NCBI RefSeq assembly: GCF_014190775.1
Contig: NZ_JACHVP010000001.1
Location: forward strand, 372,001 to 436,000
Direction: 5' to 3'
Length of the DNA stretch: 64,000 nucleotides
Origin: Leifsonia aquatica
GTDB taxonomy: Bacteria > Actinomycetota > Actinomycetes > Actinomycetales > Microbacteriaceae
Numbering within the stretch: the first letter of the stretch is position 1; the number at the start of each line of letters is the position of its first letter. Positions 33,693 through 42,165 of this stretch are shown in pieces. Made by a program: the position numbers and the translations under genes. Under the pieces are notes generated by a model, which worked only from the letters and a program-made list of their open reading frames with translations, was not told the origin of the DNA and made no database searches.

Positions 33693-34988
33693 ATGAATCG
33701 AACCGTCAGAGTCGCGGGCGCCGTCGTCGCCGCCGCGGCGATGTCGCTCACCGCCGGCTGCACGGCCGGCGGAGGGTCGGGATCGGGCTCCACCGGAACC
33801 CAGACCATCACCTTCGTCACCCCGCACCAGGGCGTCTACGACGACGTCATCAAGACCTTCGAGTCGGACCATCCCGACATCAAGGTCGACCTCCAGGTCA
33901 TCCCGTTCACGGAGATCGCGGCGCAGACCCAGGCCCGCCTCGGATCCAAGGACACCTCGATCGATCTGATCGCCGTCGACCCGCCCCGCCTCCCGTCGAT
34001 GGTGCAGAAGGGCTTCCTCACGGATGTGTCCTCCGACGCGAAGACGATGAAGGAGGACCTGACCGCGGGCGGCGTGAAGTCCGTCACCTGGAACGACAAG
34101 CAGTGGGCGTACCCGCTGTGGACGAGCGACAACTTCCTGTTCTACAACAAGGATCTGCTGGCGGCCGCGGGCGTCACCGCTCCCGGCGCCGACAACGCGA
34201 GCCGGTGGACCTGGGAGCAGACGCTCGACGCCGCGAAGAAGGCGCAGGGCGCCGGCGCCCAGTACGGCTTCGCGTTCGAGCAGGTCGACGCCTACTACGC
34301 CCTCCAGCCGGTGCTCATGTCGATGGGCGCCGGCACCGGTCTCTCCGGCAGCGGCAACCTCACCCCGGCCGTCGACACCGCCGACTGGAAGAAGTTCGGC
34401 GACTGGTACAAGGCCCTGTACTCCGACGGGCTCTCGCCGAAGGGCATCCAGTCGGCGCAGATGCCGGACCTGTTCAAGTCGGGCAAGGTCGCGTTCTACG
34501 TCGCGGGTCCGGCGCGCATCACCGACCTGCAGAAGAGCGCTCTCGCCGACAAATGGGGGATGGCACCGCTGCCCTACGAGGAGGGCGGCAAGGTCGTGAC
34601 CCCGACCGACTCGTGGGCGGTGGGCGTGAGCGCGTACAGCCAGCACAAGGAGGCGGCCCAGGAGTTCGCACGATACCTCTCGCTCGACAGCGACGCGGCG
34701 GTCGGCACCTCCACCAAGTTCAACCTCCCGCCGGTCAACCAGAAGGCGTACCCGAAGTACATCCACTACATCGACGGCGTGGCACCGGAGGAGACGACGC
34801 AGTACGGCAACGTGCTGACCACCGACTCCGACGAGCACGCCGCGCGCCGCCCCTCCTCGATCGGCTACGCCGACTTCGAGACCGTCGTGAACAAGGCGTT
34901 CGCGGACATCCGCTCCGGCGGCGACGTCGGGTCCATCCTGAGCGACGCCCAGAGCGCGCTCGAGCGGCAGCTCGCCCAGTACAAGTGA
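33693..34988 (+). CDS. ABC transporter substrate-binding lipoprotein (family 1)
   Basis: A 431-residue extracellular binding protein. It has a proper signal peptide with lipobox LTAGC and its own ribosome site (AAAGAGGA), so it can be made independently although its ATG is in frame with the upstream lacI. The fold follows the CUT1 pattern (ITFVTPHQGVYDDVIKTFE, YPLWTSDNFLFYNKDLL, KVAFYVAGPARI). The neighbouring hydrolase and kinase suggest a nucleoside or ribose-containing ligand, unusual for a CUT1-type protein. Confidence 0.88.
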   Translation: MNRTVRVAGAVVAAAAMSLTAGCTAGGGSGSGSTGTQTITFVTPHQGVYDDVIKTFESDHPDIKVDLQVIPFTEIAAQTQARLGSKDTSIDLIAVDPPRLPSMVQKGFLTDVSSDAKTMKEDLTAGGVKSVTWNDKQWAYPLWTSDNFLFYNKDLLAAAGVTAPGADNASRWTWEQTLDAAKKAQGAGAQYGFAFEQVDAYYALQPVLMSMGAGTGLSGSGNLTPAVDTADWKKFGDWYKALYSDGLSPKGIQSAQMPDLFKSGKVAFYVAGPARITDLQKSALADKWGMAPLPYEEGGKVVTPTDSWAVGVSAYSQHKEAAQEFARYLSLDSDAAVGTSTKFNLPPVNQKAYPKYIHYIDGVAPEETTQYGNVLTTDSDEHAARRPSSIGYADFETVVNKAFADIRSGGDVGSILSDAQSALERQLAQYK

Positions 34989-34992
34989 CCCC

Positions 34993-35025
34993 GTGCGGGG
35001 CCGACGACGATCGTCGGCCCCGCAC
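34993..35025 (+). terminator. Strong hairpin after binding-protein gene
   Basis: Perfect 15-bp arms (GTGCGGGGCCGACGA and its complement) with a 3-base loop, four bases after the stop codon and with no T-run. Placed between the binding protein and permeases, it probably limits permease expression or protects the upstream mRNA. Confidence 0.75.
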
Positions 35026-35055
35026 CGTCACCCTGGCCTTCCCCTAAGGACAATC

Positions 35056-35973
35056 GTGTCTCAGACTTCTGCGATGCCGCGCGCCCGGAACGCCGCCGCA
35101 TCGACCTCCCGCGCCCGCTCCCGGCGGATCGCGCGCTTCCGCGTGTGGCTCACCGCCGCCGCTTTCCTGCTGCCCGCGATCATCGGGCTGCTCATACTGC
35201 GCATCATCCCGACGGTCCAAGCCGTCGGCACCTCCCTCACCAACCAGGTGGGATCCTTCACCTTCGCGAACTTCGGCTACGTGTTCACCGACCCGGCGTT
35301 CCTGAACGCCCTCAAGGTGACGCTGCTGTTCGCGATCATCATCAACCCCATCCAGATCGCCCTCGCGCTCTGGCTCGCCGTCGTGCTGACGAAGCGCGTG
35401 CCGGGGGTCGGAATCTGGCGCACCCTGATCCTCCTTCCGATCGCCGTGCCGCAGATCGTCTCCGCGATCGTCTGGGGCGTGCTGTTCCGCCCGGACGGCC
35501 CGCTCAACGGCATCCTGGAATCCCTGGGCATCGCACCGGTGCCGTGGCTCGTCAGCCCCGACACGGCGCTGCTCTCGATCATGATCATCTGCACCTGGGT
35601 CGGAGTCGGGTACTGGATGACGTTCCTGGTCGCCGGGATCAAGGACATCCCGAGCAGCCTGTACGAAGCGGCCGAGCTCGATGGCGCGGGAGGCTGGAAG
35701 CAGTTCCTCTACATCACGCTGCCCGGGCTGCGCCGGCCGCTCCTGTTCGTGCTGGTCGCGGACACGGTCGCCAACTTCCTGGTCTTCGCGCCGGTGCGCA
35801 TCCTGACGCAGGGCGGCCCGCAGGGTTCCACGAACCTCATCATGAACTTCATCTTCGAGCGCGCCTACACGCTCGCCGACCCGGCGGGAGCGGCAGCGGC
35901 GACCATCGTCCTCGTGCTCATCGTCGTCTGCGTCGTCGGCGTGCAGTTCCGCCTGCTCCCGGGAAAGGACTGA
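35056..35973 (+). CDS. ABC transporter permease (MalF-type)
   Basis: A 305-residue permease with six main membrane helices and the EAA loop EAAELDGAGGWKQFLYITLP that contacts the ATPase. Starts at GTG after AAGGACAATC. It pairs with the next permease. No ATPase gene is in the operon, so a shared (MsiK-like) ATPase from elsewhere is presumably used, as is common in actinomycetes. Confidence 0.92.
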   Translation: MSQTSAMPRARNAAASTSRARSRRIARFRVWLTAAAFLLPAIIGLLILRIIPTVQAVGTSLTNQVGSFTFANFGYVFTDPAFLNALKVTLLFAIIINPIQIALALWLAVVLTKRVPGVGIWRTLILLPIAVPQIVSAIVWGVLFRPDGPLNGILESLGIAPVPWLVSPDTALLSIMIICTWVGVGYWMTFLVAGIKDIPSSLYEAAELDGAGGWKQFLYITLPGLRRPLLFVLVADTVANFLVFAPVRILTQGGPQGSTNLIMNFIFERAYTLADPAGAAAATIVLVLIVVCVVGVQFRLLPGKD

Positions 35974-35974
35974 C

Positions 35975-36829
35975 ATGTCCGACGTCATCGACAACCGCCG
36001 CCAGCGGCGCGCCGGCCGCATCGCGCTCATCGTGGCCGTGCCCGTCGCGGTGCTCTCCATCCTCCCGCTGCTCTGGGCGCTCATCTCATCGCTGCGCCCG
36101 AGCTCCGAGATCTTCGCCCACCTCTCGCCGTTCAGCATCCAAACGATCTGGCCGTCGAGCGTTTCGCTCGACAACTACTTCGCGGTGCTCGACAGCGACT
36201 TCACCCGGTCACTCATCAACTCGGTGATCGTCGCGTTCTTCAGCGTGGTGCTCGGCCTCATCGTCTCGTCGCTGGCCGCGTTCGCGCTCGCCGTGCTCGA
36301 CTTCCCCGGGCGCAGCGCGGTGTTCGCGATCATGGTCGTCAGCTTCCTCGTGCCGTTCGAGGCGATCGCCATCCCCCTGGCCAACACGTTCCGCGACTGG
36401 AACCTGCAGAACACCCTCGTCGGCCTCGTCCTCCCCGCCATCGGGAACGGGCTGTCGATCTTCCTCCTCCGGCAGTTCTTCCTGAACATCCCGTACTCGC
36501 TGGCCGAAGCGGCGCGGATGGACGGGCTGAGCTGGTTCGGGATCTACCGGCGGATCTACCTGCCGCTCTCCCGCGCCTCCTTGGTCGGCGCCGGGCTCAT
36601 CCTGTTCGTGTTCCAGTGGCAGTCGTTCCTCTGGCCGTTGCTGATCGCGCCGGCGCCCGACTCCCGCGTCGCACCTGTCGCCATCGCCGACTTCGCACAG
36701 GAGTCCGGGGTCGACTTCGGTCAGATGTTCGCGGCGGCGATCCTGACGGCCGCCGTGCCGCTGATCCTGCTCCTCGTGTTCCAGCGCCAGTTCACCGGGT
36801 CCCTCGCCTCCTCCGGGAGCAAGGAGTGA
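35975..36829 (+). CDS. ABC transporter permease (MalG-type)
   Basis: A 284-residue permease with six helices and the EAA loop EAARMDGLSWFGIYRRIYLP. It partners the previous permease and starts two bases after that gene's stop. Its own stop overlaps the GTG of the nucleoside hydrolase gene. Confidence 0.92.
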   Translation: MSDVIDNRRQRRAGRIALIVAVPVAVLSILPLLWALISSLRPSSEIFAHLSPFSIQTIWPSSVSLDNYFAVLDSDFTRSLINSVIVAFFSVVLGLIVSSLAAFALAVLDFPGRSAVFAIMVVSFLVPFEAIAIPLANTFRDWNLQNTLVGLVLPAIGNGLSIFLLRQFFLNIPYSLAEAARMDGLSWFGIYRRIYLPLSRASLVGAGLILFVFQWQSFLWPLLIAPAPDSRVAPVAIADFAQESGVDFGQMFAAAILTAAVPLILLLVFQRQFTGSLASSGSKE

Positions 36830-37890
36830 CCGCCGGGCCCGCGCTCGAGCGGCGCCGCCTGATCATCGACTGCGACCCCGGCAACGGGATGCCCGCGGCA
36901 GACATCGACGACGGACTGGCGCTCGCGCTCGCCGCGGCGCGTGCCGATGTGCTGTCCCTGGAGGCGATCACGGTCGTCTCGGGCAACACGCACCGCGATG
37001 TCGGCTTCGCGGTCGCCCGCGAGTTCGTCGAGCGCCTCGGCCTCGACGTGCCCGTCTACGCCGGCGCCGAGCGCGCGCTCGTGGAGCCTCCGGCGCCGTG
37101 GCGCGATCGGCAGGACGCGAACGAGCATCGGCCGGATGTCGTCGAGGCCTGGCGCGACGTCGCCCGGCCCGGCCCGGCAACGACGGGGGCGCCCGAGGCC
37201 GCGCTCCGGATCGTGGAGCTGCTCCGGTCCGCCCCCGGGGAGTTCACGATCGTCGCAATCGGGCCCCTGACCAACATCGCGATGGCCCTCGCCCTGGAGC
37301 CGCGGCTCCCGGAGCTGGTGCACGACCTCGTGATCATGGGCGGAGCATTCGATGTGCCCGGGTTTCTGCAGGAGCTCAACTTCGGCATCGATCCGGAGGC
37401 CGCGCACCTCGTGCTCACGAGTGGGGCGCCGATCACGCTCGTGCCGCTGGACACGACGTCGCAGACCCTGTTCACCCATGCCGACCTCGACCGGCTGGTC
37501 GGCGTCGGCGGGGCGTTGGCGGAATACGTCGTCGAGACGACCCGTCCGTGGATCGACTACGCCGCCGCCTGGCGGAAGATCGACGGCTGCCTGCTCCACG
37601 ACCCGCTGACCGTGGCGCTGCTGCTCGATCCCGGCATCGCCGAGTACGAGGAGCGGGTCGTCGACGTCGAACTGCTGGGCTCGCTGACCCGGGGGAGGGC
37701 GGTGTGGTGGACGGAGGAGAACCTGCGGCTGCACGTCGGCCTCCGGGTTCCGCCCGCAGTGCGGGGCGTGCGGGTGGCGACGCGGGTCGACAACGCGCGC
37801 CTGGTCGAGCTGCTGCTCACCGCGTTCGCCAGCGAGACGACCGGTACCGGTGCCGATGCCGTGACTGCCGCATCCGCACGATCGCGATGA
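36826..37890 (+). CDS. Nucleoside hydrolase
   Basis: A 354-residue inosine/uridine-preferring-type hydrolase that splits ribonucleosides into base and ribose. The usual calcium motif DTDPGxDD is stretched here to DCDPGNGMPAADIDD (about 14-28), while AIGPLTNIAMAL, IMGGAFD and the late catalytic-type His in CLLHDPLTVAL are normal. GTG start overlaps the permease stop. With ribokinase upstream it defines the operon as nucleoside scavenging. Specificity cannot be read. Confidence 0.88.
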   Translation: MTAGPALERRRLIIDCDPGNGMPAADIDDGLALALAAARADVLSLEAITVVSGNTHRDVGFAVAREFVERLGLDVPVYAGAERALVEPPAPWRDRQDANEHRPDVVEAWRDVARPGPATTGAPEAALRIVELLRSAPGEFTIVAIGPLTNIAMALALEPRLPELVHDLVIMGGAFDVPGFLQELNFGIDPEAAHLVLTSGAPITLVPLDTTSQTLFTHADLDRLVGVGGALAEYVVETTRPWIDYAAAWRKIDGCLLHDPLTVALLLDPGIAEYEERVVDVELLGSLTRGRAVWWTEENLRLHVGLRVPPAVRGVRVATRVDNARLVELLLTAFASETTGTGADAVTAASARSR

Positions 37891-38639
37891 CGCCGCTCGC
37901 CCTGGTCACGGTGGCCGCCGCGATGTTCGTCGGCGCCGTGGCGCAGCGGCTCACCGGGATGGGCTTCGCGCTGGTCGTGTCGCCCTTCCTGGTGCTGCTC
38001 CTCGGCCCGTTCGACGGCGTCATGCTGGTGAACCTGGCGAGCATCGTGTCGGCCCTGATCGTGCTGGTCAGCGTGTGGCGGGACGTCGACCCGCGGGCGT
38101 ACGGCTGGATGGCGTCGGCCGCCGTGGTGGGCGTCGTTCCCGGCGCCCTGCTCGCGGCCCGGGTGGATCCGGCGGTGCTCGAGACGATCGTCGGCGCCGT
38201 GCTGCTGGTCTCGCTGACCGCGTCGCTGCTCGTCGCGCGGCTCCCGATCACGCTGAGCGGGCGGGCCCCGCGGCTGGTGGCGGGGTTCGCCTCCGGCCTC
38301 ATGAACGCGGCCGCGGGCGTGGGCGGCCCGGCGGTGAGCGCCTACGGGATACTGAGCCGGTGGCCGCAGCGCAGTTTCGCCGCGACCCTGCAGCCGTACT
38401 TCGCGACCGTCGGACTCGCTTCCGTCGTGGCCAAGCTGATCGTCGCCCCGGGGTCCTTCCCCGACCTCGGCCTCGTCGGCTGGCTGGCCGCCCTCGTCGC
38501 GCTGATCGCCGGGGTGATCACGGGCACGCTCGCGGCCCGGCGGCTGCACGTGCGCTGGGCGCGGCTGGCCGTGATCGTGATCGCGTTCGGGGGCGCGGCG
38601 GTCGCTCTCGTCTCCGGGATCGTCGACCTCGTGTCCTGA
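37887..38639 (+). CDS. TauE/SafE-family (TSUP) exporter
   Basis: A 250-residue membrane protein with eight or so helices and the internal repeat typical of TSUP proteins (RLTGMGFALVVSPFLVLLLG, MNAAAGVGGPAVSAYGI). Relatives move sulfite, sulfonates or other organic anions. Overlapping the nucleoside hydrolase by ATGA, it may export a base or anionic by-product; this is inference from position only. Confidence 0.85.
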   Translation: MTPLALVTVAAAMFVGAVAQRLTGMGFALVVSPFLVLLLGPFDGVMLVNLASIVSALIVLVSVWRDVDPRAYGWMASAAVVGVVPGALLAARVDPAVLETIVGAVLLVSLTASLLVARLPITLSGRAPRLVAGFASGLMNAAAGVGGPAVSAYGILSRWPQRSFAATLQPYFATVGLASVVAKLIVAPGSFPDLGLVGWLAALVALIAGVITGTLAARRLHVRWARLAVIVIAFGGAAVALVSGIVDLVS

Positions 38640-38650
38640 CGGGCTCCGGG

Positions 38651-39973
38651 TCAGGCCGCCCGTCGACGGCGGGTCGACAGTGCGGCCAGCGCAACGCCCA
38701 CCAGCAGCATCCCGCCGCCGAGCAGTGCCGGGACCGTCGCATCCACGCCCGTGGCGGCGAGGGCGGTCGTCGAGGTGCTCGCGATGGCGGGCACAGCGAC
38801 GGCCGGCGCCGCGGGTGCCGTCACCGTGATGTCGAGGCGGAGGATGCGCTGCAGGCCGTCCATGCCGACGCCGACGGCGACGAGGCTGTGCGCGCCGGTG
38901 AACGTGGCCGGGATCTGGAACGATGCGGCGGCGAAGCCCTGTGGATCCACGGTGACCGGCGCCACGGCGAGCGGGTCGGAGTAGACGCCGAACGCGGTCT
39001 GCGTGCCGGGCTGGAAGCCGGAGGCGAGGAGGAGCAGGCTCTGCCCGGCCTTCACCGACGTCGACTCGTCGCCCTTCGACGGCGGCGCGGTCTCCGTGGG
39101 TGCCGGGAGGGCCGGTGGCACCGCGGGGGTCGTGGCGGCGACGACGTCGACGGCGGTGGTCGTGGCGACGGCCGCGTCATGCATTGCGGTCTCCAGCGCG
39201 ACGCTCGCTGCCGTGACGGCCTGTTCGGCGACGTCCGACGCGGTCGTCGCGGCCATTGCGGCGGCGATGGCGGCCTCCAGGGCGTCACCCGCGGTCGTGA
39301 CCTGCTGCTGCGCCGACGCGACCGCGGCCTGCGCCGCGGTGTACGCCGCGAGCGCTGCATCGTGGTCCGGACCGTCGCCCGGGACCGCCTGGAGGGCGGC
39401 CTCCGCGTCGGCGAGCTGCTGCTGGGCGTCGAGCACGCCCTGGTCGGCCAGGCCCTTGGCGGCCTCGGCCGCCTCGCGCGCGCCGGTGGCGGCATCCCGC
39501 TTCGCCGCGAGGTCGTCGGCGTGCGCTCGCGCGGCCGTGACGGCGGCCTGCGCGGCATCGGCCGCCGCCGCGAGCTGTCGCGCCGTGGCCGAGGCCGCGG
39601 CCGCCCGGGCGGCCGCCTGCTGCGCGGCCGTGAGTGCGGGTTGCGTCTGGAACGCGGGCGGTGGGGCGAAGACGATGCCGGGGTTCGTGGGGATGATGAC
39701 GGGGGGAGTGGTGACGGTCGGCACGAATCCGAACTGGCCCGCCGCGAAGTTCAGTTGCCCGCCGCCATTGCTCACGTGGATCAGCCCGTCGACGACCTGG
39801 ACGTAGAGGCCCGGGCTCATGGCACTGGCGCTTGCGCTCGGCCCCGGCAGGACCGGGGTCGCTGGTGTGGCGCTCGCCGGCGCGGCGGCGAGGCCGGCGG
39901 CACCGCCGGCGAGCGCGACGGCGGCGAGGACGGCAGCGACGAGACGGCCGGGGCGCCGGCGGAAAGAGACCAT
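38651..39973 (-). CDS. Sortase-anchored surface protein with Ala-rich coiled coil
   Basis: A 440-residue exported protein. A signal peptide (1-35) is followed by a short beta motif (GLYVQVVDGLIHVSNGGG, 55-72), a long alanine/glutamine-rich coiled coil (about 115-270), a beta-sandwich-like part (295-380), then LAATG (405-409), a hydrophobic span and RRRRAA. LAxTG is the class E sortase motif, so it should be covalently attached to peptidoglycan. The function is unknown; a stalk or adhesin is plausible. Confidence 0.8.
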   Translation of the reverse strand: MVSFRRRPGRLVAAVLAAVALAGGAAGLAAAPASATPATPVLPGPSASASAMSPGLYVQVVDGLIHVSNGGGQLNFAAGQFGFVPTVTTPPVIIPTNPGIVFAPPPAFQTQPALTAAQQAAARAAAASATARQLAAAADAAQAAVTAARAHADDLAAKRDAATGAREAAEAAKGLADQGVLDAQQQLADAEAALQAVPGDGPDHDAALAAYTAAQAAVASAQQQVTTAGDALEAAIAAAMAATTASDVAEQAVTAASVALETAMHDAAVATTTAVDVVAATTPAVPPALPAPTETAPPSKGDESTSVKAGQSLLLLASGFQPGTQTAFGVYSDPLAVAPVTVDPQGFAAASFQIPATFTGAHSLVAVGVGMDGLQRILRLDITVTAPAAPAVAVPAIASTSTTALAATGVDATVPALLGGGMLLVGVALAALSTRRRRAA

Positions 39974-40037
39974 TCCGCCAGTCTGGCAGTACCGGCGTGC
40001 GGGAAGCGCGACCCCGTTGAGGGGTCGATGGCGCCAC

Positions 40038-40706
40038 TCACTCGCGCAGGATCTCGTCCGCCGTCTCCACCGGATGCGAGAGCGGAGCGAGGTGTCCGCC
40101 CGGGATCGCCGTCAGCTCCACGTCGAGCCGGTCCCGGGCGACGGTCCGCTGGAACGCGACGGGGAGGAAGCGGTCGTCGCGCCCGGCCACGGCCCGCACC
40201 GGCACCGGCGGCCAGGCGTCGAACGGGCACGGCTCGTCGAAGACGCGCTCGTCCTCGTCGCGCTCCGCGGCATCCAGGGCACGGCGTTGCTCCGGGGTCA
40301 GGTCGAGGAGGAAGGCTGCGACCGGGTCGAACGCGGCGTCCGGGTCGCGTCCGGCGGCGAGTTCGGCGGCGCGCACGGCCGCGGTGTGGCCGGTCGCGTC
40401 ACCCCAGTCGGCTGCGCGCTCGCGCGGCAGGGGGATCATCGCGTTCACGAAGACCAGCCGGGAGACAGGGAGACGCATCGCTGCCGGCGCGGCGGTGAAG
40501 CCGCCCAGCGAGAGCGCGCCGAGCACCATGTCGGACGCGTCGCCCGCGGCCTCCGCGACGGCATCGATGTACTCGGCGAGACCGGTGCCCGGGCCGACCG
40601 GCAGATCCGGTGCGACCGCATCGACTCCGCGTCGGCGCAACTCATCCACCGTGGCGGACCAGGCGTAGCCCGCGCCACCGCCTCCCGGAACGAGCACGAC
40701 GCGCAC
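40038..40706 (-). CDS. Alpha/beta hydrolase
   Basis: A 222-residue hydrolase of the EstC/salicylate-esterase-like type: VLVPGGGGAGYAW forms the oxyanion region, nucleophile Ser in GALSLGGF, acid Asp in AGRDDRFLP and His in GGHLAPLS. A cytoplasmic esterase or lactonase of unknown substrate. GTG start. Stands alone. Confidence 0.85.
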   Translation of the reverse strand: MRVVLVPGGGGAGYAWSATVDELRRRGVDAVAPDLPVGPGTGLAEYIDAVAEAAGDASDMVLGALSLGGFTAAPAAMRLPVSRLVFVNAMIPLPRERAADWGDATGHTAAVRAAELAAGRDPDAAFDPVAAFLLDLTPEQRRALDAAERDEDERVFDEPCPFDAWPPVPVRAVAGRDDRFLPVAFQRTVARDRLDVELTAIPGGHLAPLSHPVETADEILRE

Positions 40707-40774
40707 GCCGACAGGGTCGCACGGATGCGACCGGGGGTACAGTCCCGAACCGCCCCGCCGCTATCGTGTGAGGC

Positions 40775-41266
40775 ATGCAGCCGGACCAGACGTCATCGCC
40801 CGGAACCCCGCCTCGCGGACTGCGCATCGCCCTCGCGGTCGTGGCCTGGTTCAACCTGGTCTCCGCCGTCATCGGGATGGTCGGCCTCACCATCGGGGGC
40901 GGCATGGGCATCCCGCTGGAGTGGGTGGAGGGCACGTTCGACTCGTACTTCTGGCCCGGCATCATCCTGGGCGTGGTGGTCGGCGGGTCCCAGGCCCTCG
41001 CGCTGATCGCCTACTACGCGCGGTTCCGGCTGGCGTGGGGGCTGCAGGCCGCGGCCGGGATCGTGATGCTGATCTGGATCTTCATCGAGATCGCGATCAT
41101 GCTCGTGTGGTCCCCGCTGCACGGCATCTACTTCGCGACCGGGCTCGTGCAGACGGTGCTCGCCGTCCTGGCGCTGGGGGCGTGGCCGCGGCCCTTCCTG
41201 GGTAGGGTGGCCGCATGGAAGCCACGAGCGACCGCATCCGCTGGGCAGACGCGCCCGGAGAACTGA
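40775..41266 (+). CDS. Hypothetical membrane protein
   Basis: A 163-residue protein with four predicted helices (about 18-42, 60-85, 92-115, 120-142) and short polar ends. No family recognised. TATCGT lies about seven bases before the ATG with no ribosome site, suggesting a leaderless mRNA. Its last 52 bp overlap the phosphotransferase gene, so the final 17 residues may be unconstrained. Confidence 0.65.
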   Translation: MQPDQTSSPGTPPRGLRIALAVVAWFNLVSAVIGMVGLTIGGGMGIPLEWVEGTFDSYFWPGIILGVVVGGSQALALIAYYARFRLAWGLQAAAGIVMLIWIFIEIAIMLVWSPLHGIYFATGLVQTVLAVLALGAWPRPFLGRVAAWKPRATASAGQTRPEN

Positions 41267-42129
41267 CCGACGAGATCGGCCGCCTGCTGGGCGGACCGGT
41301 CGTCGAGGCCGCCGACCAGACGGGCGGGTACTCGGCCGGATTGGCCGTGCGGGCCGGGACGGCCGGCGGGAGCCGCGCGTTCGTGAAGGCGGCGCCGGCG
41401 GAGCTCGGCGGGACGGTCGACCTCTACCGCCGCGAGGCCGAGGTGCTGCGCCGGCTGCCGGACAGTGTTCCGGCACCAGCGCTGCTCGCCACCATCGAGG
41501 TGGGGGACTGGTTCGGCCTGGTGACCGAGGAGGTCGATGGACGGCACCCCTCCGCCCCGCCCGCGCACGATGAGCTGCGGGCGATCCTCGACACGATCGG
41601 CGAGTTCCCGGACGCCCGTGGTCTGGGCCTGCCCCGGCTCGTGGACGAGCTGCCCTTCGCGGCGTGGCCGACACTGGTCGCCGACCACGCGGACCGTCTC
41701 ACCGACCTCGAACGGCGCAACGGGGAGCGCCTGACCGCGCTCGCCGCGGCGGCCGGCGACCACCTCGCCGGCGACCGGCTCGTGCACCTCGACGGCCGCG
41801 CCGACAACATCCTGCTCGACGCCGGCGACCGGGTCTGGTTCGTCGACTGGGCGTGGGCGTGCGTCGGGTCGCCGTGGATCGACGCGCTGGCGGTGCTGCT
41901 GGATGCGCGCCTCAGCGGCTCGGTCGGCACGGGTGCCCTGCTCGCACATCCCCTGTTCGCCGAGGTGCCCGACGTGGCGATCGACGGTGCGCTGGCCGGA
42001 CTGGCGGGGGAGTTCCGGCTGAGCTCGCTGCAGCCGGCACCGCCGCGGATGCCCGCGCTGCGCGCCTTCCAGGCGGCCGAGGCCCGCGCGGCCAGGGACT
42101 GGCTGGCCGAGCGCGGCGCGATCGGGTGA
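41215..42129 (+). CDS. Aminoglycoside-phosphotransferase-family kinase
   Basis: A 304-residue APH-fold kinase: Lys in AFVKAAP, catalytic loop LVHLDGRADNILLD and metal-binding VDWAWAC (in place of DFG). Members phosphorylate small molecules including antibiotics, choline or sugars; the substrate here is unknown and resistance should not be assumed. It overlaps the upstream membrane-protein gene. Confidence 0.85.
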   Translation: MEATSDRIRWADAPGELTDEIGRLLGGPVVEAADQTGGYSAGLAVRAGTAGGSRAFVKAAPAELGGTVDLYRREAEVLRRLPDSVPAPALLATIEVGDWFGLVTEEVDGRHPSAPPAHDELRAILDTIGEFPDARGLGLPRLVDELPFAAWPTLVADHADRLTDLERRNGERLTALAAAAGDHLAGDRLVHLDGRADNILLDAGDRVWFVDWAWACVGSPWIDALAVLLDARLSGSVGTGALLAHPLFAEVPDVAIDGALAGLAGEFRLSSLQPAPPRMPALRAFQAAEARAARDWLAERGAIG

Positions 42130-42165
42130 GCCCGGTGCCGGTGACGGCGGCGGTGACGGCCGCGG

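Noticed and set aside
41215..42129. Aminoglycoside resistance gene
   Set aside because: Only the general APH kinase motifs are present; many family members act on other metabolites.
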